From: JBGTKH01 sp041744735
Lineage (GTDB): Bacteria > Planctomycetota > Planctomycetia > Pirellulales > Pirellulaceae
Assembly: GCA_041744735.1 (NCBI GenBank)
Contig: JBGTKH010000049.1
Coordinates: forward strand, 1-15,172
Length of the DNA: 15,172 bases
Direction: 5' to 3'
Below, piece by piece: positions 6,395 through 13,123 of the stretch. Made by a program: the position numbers and the translations under genes. The notes under the pieces were generated by a model. The model saw only the letters and a program-made list of their open reading frames with translations, was not told the DNA's origin and did not search any database. Position 1 is the stretch's first letter. Every line of letters starts with the position of its first letter.

Positions 6395-8212
6395 TTAAGG
6401 CTGCGAGTCAGCTTGAGTTTCCTCGCGGTCGATGAAGCCATCGCTGTCCGCGTCGAGTTGTTGGAACTGCGCCGTCGTTCCGAGGAATTCGCGCGGACTG
6501 ATAACGCCGTCGCCGTTGGCGTCCATGCGGAGGAACCAGCGAGGTGCGTCGGGCGACGCGATTGAACTGGCAGCAAGCGGCACATTGAATAGTGCATCGC
6601 CGCGCTGCATGTCGCCGCGGGCGATCACTACGGACATGCTGCCGGAAATCTCTTCGGCGAGAATCACGCCGTCGCCGTTGCGATCGAGCGATTGAAGTCG
6701 ATTGGCCGCGGTCGTGATCTCCCGCGCGTTCAAGCGGCCGTCGCTGTCGCTGTCTAACGCGGTGAACAGTGCGTCTTCTGTGTCGCCGGCTCGTGCGTAG
6801 ATCTGGCAGCGAATTGCTGCTCGCTGCTGCTTTAAGAAAGCCGCGACATCCGCTGCGTAGACTTTGCCGTCACCGTCTGGATCAAGCGCCGCAAAGGACG
6901 CGGCCAGCCCTGACTCTTCTTCGGGGAATTCGTGCTGCTCGAGATATCCGTTGCCGTCAACGTCGTACGCGGCGAATTGCGACTGGGCTTGCGATTCGAA
7001 GTCGTCACCGGCCGCTGCATCATTTACGGCGATCTCAACTTTCACGCTGGGCAGAGCGAGCGAGATACGACTTGGCCGATCGGATACGACATCGCCCAAT
7101 GTCTGCAACTCCGCAGCGACCGATTTGACGAGCAACGTCTGTCCGGGCGCCTCCGGGTCATCGCCGTCGCCGAATCCCACGTCGATTGCCAAGTGCGGTT
7201 CCGTGGTGCCAAAGGCCGCCACTTCCTCACGGTCAAGCTTGCCATCGGCATTCGCGTCGAGACGTTGGAAGAGCTTCGGCACCAGCGGAAAACTGTCTGC
7301 CTGTAACACACCGCCATAGGCATACAACTCTTCGAGCGCGTACAGCAGCGACGGCCACTGATTGTTGCCCTCCAGCAACACGGCCGCGTTGGGCCCCGAA
7401 CGCCGTCGCAGGGCTGTGTCGCCGCCGGCGAGATTCGACGTGGCTTGAAAATCCGTCCAGAATAGCAGCTCGTCATCATCCGCGTCGTGGCTCTTTAACC
7501 GCAGTGGCGCCGCGGAAACTTCGTCTGGCGACAGCCGCCCGTCTTCATCCGCATCGAGCAACCGCCGCACCAGCGACTGGTACTGATTGTCGCCGCGATA
7601 CTGGTTGGTAGCCCGTAACGTGAACGCTCGCGAATTGCCCATGTTGCGCGTCAAGAACCGCGGCACTTCGTTGCGATCGACACGCCCGTCCCGATTGACG
7701 TCGTAAGCTTGGATCGCTTGATACCGCTGGGCATCGCTCGTCAGCGGCATATTGCCGAACTGGCCATACACAAAGTGCGGGCTTGTCGTCAGCTCGGACC
7801 ACATCGTCCGCCCATTGCCATCGCTGTCTGCTGTCTTCAGTACGTCGTCGATCAGCGACTCGAACACAACTTCGTAAGGACGACCATCGATGGTCAGGTA
7901 GATGTCGATGATCAGCGGTCCGCCCGGTGCGAACAACACGATGCGTTCGGGAGCCGGTACCGGCGCCGCGGTGTTCGGCGCCGTGTCGCTGTGCGCGGTC
8001 GAAGCATTCGTGTCGGCCGCGTTTGGCAGGGCCGGATCGACCTTCGTCTCGTCGTCAACGGGCGCCGTTTCGGAAACAGTACGATCTTTTTTGGTGTCCG
8101 CCGTCGGATTTTCGCCAAGCGGCGGCGGGGAGCTGCACCCCACGGCCATCGCAACCAGAACAATTTGGAGTGCGGCGACTCGTCGCCGCTTTAGGAATCT
8201 TGGATCTCTCAT
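6395..8212 (-). CDS. EF-hand repeat lipoprotein
   Basis: 605 residues from the ATG at 8212, predicted to be a calcium-binding envelope lipoprotein. Residues 1-26 (MRDPRFLKRRR...VAMAVGC) form a lipoprotein signal with Cys26 as the lipidated residue, followed by a polar linker to about 85. Ten canonical 12-residue EF loops (DxDxDG...E/D) begin at about 129, 171, 220, 319, 417, 444, 487, 510, 564 and 587. One degenerate loop (DADDDELLFWTD) is at about 243. No catalytic domain is visible. The frame is open to a GTG at 8263 and an ATG at 8242, but neither has a Shine-Dalgarno. I chose 8212 because it gives a normal-length signal peptide. The codons for residues 7-16 lie in a palindromic repeat (8163-8195). 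It converges on the DUF488 pair with a 44-bp gap. Confidence 0.88.
   Translation of the reverse strand: MRDPRFLKRRRVAALQIVLVAMAVGCSSPPPLGENPTADTKKDRTVSETAPVDDETKVDPALPNAADTNASTAHSDTAPNTAAPVPAPERIVLFAPGGPLIIDIYLTIDGRPYEVVFESLIDDVLKTADSDGNGRTMWSELTTSPHFVYGQFGNMPLTSDAQRYQAIQAYDVNRDGRVDRNEVPRFLTRNMGNSRAFTLRATNQYRGDNQYQSLVRRLLDADEDGRLSPDEVSAAPLRLKSHDADDDELLFWTDFQATSNLAGGDTALRRRSGPNAAVLLEGNNQWPSLLYALEELYAYGGVLQADSFPLVPKLFQRLDANADGKLDREEVAAFGTTEPHLAIDVGFGDGDDPEAPGQTLLVKSVAAELQTLGDVVSDRPSRISLALPSVKVEIAVNDAAAGDDFESQAQSQFAAYDVDGNGYLEQHEFPEEESGLAASFAALDPDGDGKVYAADVAAFLKQQRAAIRCQIYARAGDTEDALFTALDSDSDGRLNAREITTAANRLQSLDRNGDGVILAEEISGSMSVVIARGDMQRGDALFNVPLAASSIASPDAPRWFLRMDANGDGVISPREFLGTTAQFQQLDADSDGFIDREETQADSQP
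8163..8195 (-). repeat. GCGGCGAC palindromic repeat, copy 1, inside a signal-peptide sequence
   Basis: A perfect inverted repeat, GCGGCGAC-TC-GTCGCCGC (8172-8189), is flanked by TTTGGAGT on the left and TTTAGG on the right. The reverse complement matches the segment at 9421-9453 at all but a few positions. It lies inside the EF-hand gene and supplies the arginine-rich KRRR and following VAALQ residues of its signal peptide. Confidence 0.75.
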
Positions 8213-8421
8213 TTTCGGAGTGTCCGCGGTCAACTGCTTCATCCTTGCCACTTCGTTCACCACTGACCATTATCGCGACGATCAACTCGGCGTCATCGAG
8301 GACATCTCAAATTCCGGTACTGTCCCCGCAGACCCACACACTTTCCGCAAGCCCCTATCGGCTCTTAGCTTCGGGGAAAGACTGGGATTTGGCTAGATGG
8401 GGATGGGTGGACACGTGGGAA

Positions 8422-8742
8422 TCATGTTGAAGTTGACGGCGGGATTGGCAGTCGCGGCTGTATCGCAATGTGCGTCACTCCACATTGCTTTCGACCGTCG
8501 TCTATCTCGAAGAAGATATTGACGTAGTGCCGCGACGAGTCAAGATCAACCTTGAAGAAGTGAACGCGGCCGTGGGGAACGTGCGGCGGACACGTTGGTA
8601 CCCTACTATTTTTCCACGGGTCTATCGCGATTGTGGCAAAGGCACTGGCCAGTGCTTCCTTGAATGTGAGTGGCACTTCGGATGGAATAAGCTGATCGGC
8701 ATCAGGACGAAGGATAACTTCGTAGATTTGCGAGGAATTCAT
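8422..8742 (-). CDS. Hypothetical protein, 106 residues, overlaps upstream gene
   Basis: I do not recognise this family. The product is a small soluble protein with no signal peptide or membrane segment. It has a helical stretch (FKEALASAFATIAI, about 27-40), a proline-rich middle and a likely beta-rich end (VHFFKVDLDSSRHYVNIFFE). The ATG at 8742 is preferred because it gives a 41-base overlap with the 145-residue gene (a frame open to 8829 would overlap 128 bases). Only a weak GGAA lies 9 bases ahead, so expression would depend on coupling. A two-gene unit of unknown role is the simplest reading. Confidence 0.55.
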   Translation of the reverse strand: MNSSQIYEVILRPDADQLIPSEVPLTFKEALASAFATIAIDPWKNSRVPTCPPHVPHGRVHFFKVDLDSSRHYVNIFFEIDDGRKQCGVTHIAIQPRLPIPPSTST

Positions 8743-9139
8743 CGGCAGGTATTCCGTCTCCCTTGATGAAGGCGTTGAGCGCAGTGATTCGACCCTTGAA
8801 GCGCTCGACCAGCGAATTGACCTCCGCAAACCGCTTCCTCAGTTCCTCGGCACTAGAGACCTGAAACTCCATGCGCTCACTGTCTTCGATTTCTCGTAAC
8901 AAAAAAATGCTTTGCTGGTGCCATGCCAAGTATGAGTGGTACAGCGACAGCGCCTCCTCGAACGTAGTCGCGTTGGCGGCTCGCAAGCGGTCGTAGATGA
9001 AAATTCCGAAGCTCGCCGCTTCGCTCAAAGCATCCGCAATTTTGTAGTGATCCATCACTTCATCATGGAGAGCCTTCCAGGACTCGACCTCAGACTTGTA
9101 CGACGCCAATCGTCGTTCAAGTGAATTCAATCCTGCCAT
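8702..9139 (-). CDS. Hypothetical helical protein, 145 residues
   Basis: I do not recognise this family with certainty. The product is soluble, charged and predicted nearly all-helical, with coiled-coil-like stretches at about 5-40 (LERRLASYKSEVESW) and 85-125 (AEELRKRFAEVNSLVERF), and an aromatic-rich centre (LYHSYLAWHQQS, about 66-77). The frame extends to 9244, but ATG 9139 is chosen because AAGGA (9148-9152, minus) lies 8 bases before it. The next gene downstream starts inside its last 41 bases. The arrangement (helical first protein, small beta-rich second) superficially resembles an antitoxin-toxin pair, but I see no known antitoxin DNA-binding motif or toxin catalytic residues. Confidence 0.7.
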   Translation of the reverse strand: MAGLNSLERRLASYKSEVESWKALHDEVMDHYKIADALSEAASFGIFIYDRLRAANATTFEEALSLYHSYLAWHQQSIFLLREIEDSERMEFQVSSAEELRKRFAEVNSLVERFKGRITALNAFIKGDGIPADEFLANLRSYPSS

Positions 9140-9452
9140 GACAATGTTCCTTCCGCTAGGGAAATGAGTGTTACGCCAATTCCAAGATAAGCCGCGCGAT
9201 CCGGCAAAGCAAGCATATACCGCGGTAATTCCGGAACGGCCCACTAGAGCAAATCATGGGAAATATCGGCATTTCCAGCAATCCCAGTTGTGGAAAGTCG
9301 AGAAATGAAGGGATTTGCGATCTACTGGACATGCCGCATGCTGTCACAATCAAGCCGCGGTAGCACTCCCAACTTTCGCCGCTTCCGCCAATAATTCCTT
9401 GATCGACCACTTCTCAAATTCCCAAAGCGGCGACAAGTCGCTGCACTCCAAA
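9140..9452. other. Intergenic region, 313 bp, no gene seen
   Basis: This gap lies between the DUF1549/DUF1553 gene and the 145-residue gene, both on the minus strand. Its right end carries the ribosome-binding site of neither; the left end carries AAGGA for the 145-residue gene. The right end (9421-9453) is a palindromic repeat. An open minus-strand frame at 9171-9410 has no ribosome-binding site or recognisable motif, and I do not call it. The rest shows nothing recognisable. Confidence 0.6.
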
Positions 9453-9453
9453 T
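9421..9453 (+). repeat. GCGGCGAC palindromic repeat, copy 2, abutting a stop codon
   Basis: GCGGCGAC-AA-GTCGCTGC (9427-9444) is a stem with one G-T wobble on the plus strand. It is flanked by CCCAAA and ACTCCAAA, matching the reverse complement of 8163-8195. It lies directly after the TAA (9453-9455, minus) of the DUF1549/DUF1553 gene and on that strand is followed by CTTTGGG. It could therefore slow or end transcription, although a proper T-run is missing. Confidence 0.75.
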
Positions 9454-11021
9454 TAGTGATTCAGGGCAAACTCGGCGCTGTTTAAAAGCGCCCAGAGCAA
9501 GTCGCTTAACGCGCGGTGCGAATCGTCGCTGTTGCCGCCGCGCGCGACGTACTCGGCAAACTGCGTGCGCTCCTGCGGCGTCGGCGGACGCGAAAGCGTG
9601 GCGAGCATCAACACCTCCACCCGTTCTTCGTCGCTGAACAGCGGCACATCGAGCGCTGCCAGCAAACCGCCGCGCTCGATGTCGGTTGCTTCGGCGATGT
9701 CTGGGCCGTTCATCAGCGTCAACGCTTGCGGCACGCCGGACTGGTATTCCATTGACGAGCGCGACAGCGATTCCATTTTGGCGATAAACGCCAGCCGCTG
9801 CGGGTCGAACAATTGGCCGGTCGCCTGGCTTGGTGCGGATTCGACCATCGGCGGGCGAGCCAACGTGCGCTGCATACTATCGTAAAGCTGCTCGGCCGAG
9901 AGCGGTTTGACGGCCATGCGAGCGAACGACTCCGGCGGCACGTTATGCTCACTGTCCGATTGGCTGGAAAGTTGATAGGCCCGCGTGTTGGCCAGTGTGC
10001 GATAGAGTTCTCGGAGGTCGAATCCGGTCGCCACGAAGTATGCGGCCAATTCGTCGAGCAGTTGCGGATGCGTCGCCTCGTTGTGCGGTCCGAGATCATC
10101 CACCGGCTCCACCAGCCCACGGCCAAACAGTTGCGCCCACACGCGGTTCACCGCCGAACGGGCCAGATAAGGATTGTCGCGCGACGCCATCCAAATCGAC
10201 AATTGCTCGCGCCGCGTGCCGCCGTCTTGCTCGCTGGCCGCCAGTCCGCCCGGATACTTTGGCGGCACGATCGTGTCCGTTTCAGGCAACCGCACTTCGC
10301 CGACATTCAAATCCACCAGCCGAATCATCTCCGGCCCGCGCTCCGGCCGCGGTTGCTCCAATCGCGCAAAAAACGCGGCGTAGCCCCAAAAGTCCCGCAT
10401 CGTCCAGCGATCGAAGGGGTGGTTGTGGCACTGGGCACATTCGATTTGCAGTCCCAGAAAAATCCGTGCGGTGCTGGCCGCCAGCTTCTCCGGCTGCAAT
10501 TCGAGCGACGTGTAATACAGAGCCGGCCCCGTTTGCCCGCCGCCAGTCGCGACCAGAAAATCCGCTACGATGCGATCGTAGCGCATGTTCTCCACGAATT
10601 GACGCCGCAGCCAATTCTGCACACCGATGGCGCTGTCTAATTGCTCGCCGCTGACGCCGCCCGGCAACATGACGTTGCGCCAGGTCGTGGCCAGGTGCGT
10701 GGCATGAGCCGGCGATTGCAGCAGCCGCTCGATCCAACGCGCCCGTTTGTCGTCGCACGGATCGGCCGAGAATCCTCGCACTTCGGAAACGCGCGGCACG
10801 ACGCCCGTCAGATCCAAGGATGCCCGTCGCAAAAACTCGTGGTCCGTTGAATTGGGGGCGGGTCGCACATCGAGTTCCACCCACCGCTCGGCCAACAGTT
10901 CATCGATCCGCCGGATCATCGCCGCGCGACGCTGGTCGATGGCCGAATCATCGCCGGCCATCGAAGGAGTGACCGGCAGAATAAAACTCAGAACCGCGAG
11001 AATCGTTACGCTGCGTGACAT
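9453..11021 (-). CDS. DUF1549/DUF1553 domain protein, short form
   Basis: 522 residues with a cleavable signal peptide (about 1-22, ending near SMAGDD), so exported. DUF1549 spans about 33-225 and includes FLRRASLDLTGVVP (63-76) and CAQCHNHPFDRW (195-206). The latter contains a CxxCH that could bind haem c but is an invariant motif of this family. DUF1553 spans about 270-515 with NPYLARSAVNRVWAQLFGRG (283-302), GFDLRELYRTLANTRAYQLS and a C-terminal 'LLWALLNSAEFALNH' ending, usual for the family. Most relatives are 700-1100 residues and carry an N-terminal planctomycete cytochrome c-like domain; that domain is absent here. They are often next to a DUF1501 gene, also absent. Function is unproven. 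The frame is intact, so this looks like a genuine short version. Confidence 0.92.
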   Translation of the reverse strand: MSRSVTILAVLSFILPVTPSMAGDDSAIDQRRAAMIRRIDELLAERWVELDVRPAPNSTDHEFLRRASLDLTGVVPRVSEVRGFSADPCDDKRARWIERLLQSPAHATHLATTWRNVMLPGGVSGEQLDSAIGVQNWLRRQFVENMRYDRIVADFLVATGGGQTGPALYYTSLELQPEKLAASTARIFLGLQIECAQCHNHPFDRWTMRDFWGYAAFFARLEQPRPERGPEMIRLVDLNVGEVRLPETDTIVPPKYPGGLAASEQDGGTRREQLSIWMASRDNPYLARSAVNRVWAQLFGRGLVEPVDDLGPHNEATHPQLLDELAAYFVATGFDLRELYRTLANTRAYQLSSQSDSEHNVPPESFARMAVKPLSAEQLYDSMQRTLARPPMVESAPSQATGQLFDPQRLAFIAKMESLSRSSMEYQSGVPQALTLMNGPDIAEATDIERGGLLAALDVPLFSDEERVEVLMLATLSRPPTPQERTQFAEYVARGGNSDDSHRALSDLLWALLNSAEFALNH

Positions 11022-11090
11022 AGCCGCTCATTCTACAACAAGCGATTCGTTTCTTCAAAAGGTGCCGTCGCGCGGTAGTGGCACAAATTG

Positions 11091-11140
11091 ACGTAGCGGA
11101 AGTGGTGACACTTCCGAACTTTCACAAGTTCGGCTACGAA
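11091..11140. repeat. Inverted pair of hairpins, REPIN-like, copy 2
   Basis: Hairpin A is CGGAAGTG-GTGA-CACTTCCG (11097-11116) and hairpin B is CCGAACTT-TCAC-AAGTTCGG (11114-11133). Outer arms are CGTAGC (11092-11097) and GCTACG (11133-11138). It is a compact version of 1661-1736 without the spacer, so A and B share three bases and cannot both form fully. Relative to copy 1, stem positions differ in compensating pairs while the loops are unchanged. It lies in the 211-bp divergent gap before 11233. Confidence 0.8.
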
Positions 11141-11232
11141 AGTCTACCACTTCGCGTTGCGCGCCGCGGATTGCGACGTATGGTTGTAAGTGGGGAGAGT
11201 GCACGCTCGCTTCGTTTTCGGAGGTCAGGTTC

Positions 11233-12105
11233 ATGAACGACAAGTCGCCCGAGAGTCAATTGGCCGGCCAATCGACCCGCCTGTTGCGCCTGCGCATTCC
11301 GCTGATGGCGTTTCTGGCGTTGAATGCGGCACTCATCGTGTCCGTTCCCTTTGTTCGGTCCGACGCGTCGAACGACGGCGGCAAGCATCAGGTTGCCGTC
11401 GCGAAGCCCGCCGCTGTCCGTCCAGCCGCACCGCCCGACCGCGTTGTTAAGTCACCCGACAAGCCGCTCGTTCAGCCACCGCCGACGGTTGACATCGTGC
11501 CGCCGCAGACGAGCGAACTCGCACCGCCGCGCGTGGAGACGCCAACGCAACCGGCCGTCGAGCCGCCCAATCCAAATGAATTGCTGCGGCAGCAACAACG
11601 GGAGCGACAGGCCGCAGCGCGGCGTGAGATGTTAGCCTGGAGCCGCGTCGTGGCGGAACAAGCTGCAGATTCCACCGTCAGCGCCGCGCTCGATGCGCCG
11701 CGCGCTTTGTCCAAACTCTTGGCCGACGGCACTGCGAAGTTCGTTCAGCTTGCGGCCACCGCTCGCAACCATCCCGACGTCACAATCGCTCACAACAATC
11801 CCGATCCGACGTCGACCATAAAATCCGCGGTGCCAAGCGTCGAAATCCCCGCTGAGCCGGACGGTCTGGTCGTCGTCAATCCTTCAGAGTCGGGCGGCGA
11901 AGTGTACTTTCTGGCCAACGGCACGGTTTACCATCTGCAGCCCGGCCAGTCTCAGTCGTTCACCCACGGTGGCCCATGGCTGATTCATTTTCACCGGGGT
12001 GATAGTTTTGGAAACGCCACGTATCAGGTCAGCCGTGGCAAGTTCACGTTCCACGTCACACCGCGTGGCTGGGAGTTATCGCAAGTCTCCGCATCTAAGT
12101 CTTGA
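11233..12105 (+). CDS. Membrane-anchored proline-rich protein with C-terminal beta domain
   Basis: 290 residues. A short cytosolic start is followed by one membrane segment (about 21-41), a proline-rich linker (about 52-115), a Gln/Arg-rich helical stretch (LLRQQQRERQAAARREMLAW, about 116-135), then a C-terminal domain (about 210-290). That domain has the pattern 'VYFLANGTVYHLQPGQSQSF' and later 'FHRGDSFGNATYQVSRG' and 'RGWEL'. I have seen a similar unnamed domain at the end of other planctomycete exported proteins, where it looks like a small beta fold. GGAGG (11220-11224) lies 8 bases before the ATG. The gene is probably monocistronic; its 3' end overlaps the convergent cysteine-rich gene by 11 bases. 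Role unknown. Confidence 0.85.
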   Translation: MNDKSPESQLAGQSTRLLRLRIPLMAFLALNAALIVSVPFVRSDASNDGGKHQVAVAKPAAVRPAAPPDRVVKSPDKPLVQPPPTVDIVPPQTSELAPPRVETPTQPAVEPPNPNELLRQQQRERQAAARREMLAWSRVVAEQAADSTVSAALDAPRALSKLLADGTAKFVQLAATARNHPDVTIAHNNPDPTSTIKSAVPSVEIPAEPDGLVVVNPSESGGEVYFLANGTVYHLQPGQSQSFTHGGPWLIHFHRGDSFGNATYQVSRGKFTFHVTPRGWELSQVSASKS

Positions 12106-12835
12106 TGAAGTCGCTCAGCCGCAACATCGGACGCGAGATCACCGGGGCGATAAAGATGCTGCGTTCGACTTCTAGCGGAATTGTGACTTTCTTGGGCACG
12201 GCGTTCTGAGGCGGCATGATGACCGCGGGCATCGGAGATTTGTCCTGCTGCGGCTGTGGCGACGCCGGTTCGACGTGCACCGGTGGATTTGTCACATCGG
12301 ACCCGTACGCCCCATCGCTCGATCGCACCGCGTGCGTGTAGCTGCTCGTACGGCACGGGACACAAGAACCAGTAGAACCGCCCCCGCAGGCTTTCGTGCC
12401 ATGCGTATCTGAGCAGAGTACAAATGAGAACAGGCTCAGAAGATCCAAGGGATGGCTCGTTGTGCAGTTCCCGCACTGGCATTTGCTGGAATTACAACGA
12501 TTACACGAGGCCGTCCCGTGCTGTGACGATTGGTCGCAGCCCGTGACCTGAGTGCCAGCCATGGACGAGGCGTGCGGCACGGAGCAGGAACGCGATGACG
12601 GAAAACCGAACCCTGTGCCGCAATTTCCGGACGTGCAATAGTCCCCCCAAAGTTGGCTGGCAGGATGGCGGTACCAAAGCTGGTGCGCTGGGGTTAGTGC
12701 GGACGAGTATCCGGCGGAAACGGCAACGGGTGATGCGGAGACGGCCGCGGGTGCCGACGGCGTTTGCGCACCGGCCAACTGCATTGGCAAAGCCGCCAGT
12801 ACCATCAAGACCGTGAAAGGCCGCATCATGCTCAT
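12095..12835 (-). CDS. Secreted cysteine-rich protein, unknown function
   Basis: 246 residues from the ATG at 12835. AGGTG (12843-12847, minus) precedes this start by 7 bases; the frame is open to 12946. ATGs at 12829 and 12826 are possible alternatives. Residues 1-23 form a signal peptide (MMRPFTVLMVLAALPMQLAGA). The mature part has 13 cysteines between 67 and 161. These include CNRC (111-114), CQCGNC (119-124) and CVPC (158-161), a pattern that fits disulfides or metal binding. A hydrophobic LDLLSLFSFVL (130-140) splits the cysteine cluster. The tail is proline-rich, then positively charged (VPKKVTIPLEVERS). No family is recognised. The 3' end overlaps the convergent gene at 12105. Confidence 0.75.
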   Translation of the reverse strand: MSMMRPFTVLMVLAALPMQLAGAQTPSAPAAVSASPVAVSAGYSSALTPAHQLWYRHPASQLWGDYCTSGNCGTGFGFPSSRSCSVPHASSMAGTQVTGCDQSSQHGTASCNRCNSSKCQCGNCTTSHPLDLLSLFSFVLCSDTHGTKACGGGSTGSCVPCRTSSYTHAVRSSDGAYGSDVTNPPVHVEPASPQPQQDKSPMPAVIMPPQNAVPKKVTIPLEVERSIFIAPVISRPMLRLSDFIKT

Positions 12836-13016
12836 TCCGTCACACCTATCCCTGGCAAGTCGATCAAATCCGCTGTGGGCAGCACATCCCGACAGTTGGG
12901 AAATCGTCGCGAAGCCGGCACAACGTTGAGGATTGAAACGCTGCAACGTTTAACCACTACGTCGGTTTCGGCAAGTACATTGCCGATGAACGGCGTTTAT
13001 GTTCGCATCGTTACGA

Positions 13017-13032
13017 GCGCCATTTTTGGCGC
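13017..13032. terminator. Small hairpin between two minus-strand genes
   Basis: GCGCCA-TTTT-TGGCGC gives a 6-bp stem 92 bases downstream of the stop at 13124 (minus). There is no T-run after it on the minus strand, so it is at best a weak pause or rho-assisted site. The remainder of 12836-13123 shows nothing else recognisable. Confidence 0.25.
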
Positions 13033-13123
13033 GTAATGGCCGTCTCAATCCGTACCAGCGGACAGACCAGATCGCGCGCGACGTGAAGCCTGCAAAGATG
13101 TTACGCTCGTGTCGTTTCGTGGG

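Noticed and set aside
8309..8330. AATTCCGGTACTGTCCCCG stretch upstream of the EF-hand gene
   Set aside because: It reminds me of repeat fragments seen in other bacterial genomes, but there is only one copy here and no inverted partner, so the window alone does not support a call.
8422..9139. Calling the overlapping pair a toxin-antitoxin system
   Set aside because: No recognised antitoxin DNA-binding domain or toxin active-site residues; kept only as a hypothesis in the findings.
9171..9410. 79-codon minus-strand open frame in the gap between the DUF1549/DUF1553 gene and the 145-residue gene
   Set aside because: No ribosome-binding site, no recognisable motif and a composition unlike the neighbouring proteins; high-GC DNA often gives such frames.
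9813..10654. 275-codon and 219-codon plus-strand frames opposite the DUF1549/DUF1553 gene
   Set aside because: Composition is biased to Arg and Pro with no domain, while the opposite strand has conserved motifs.
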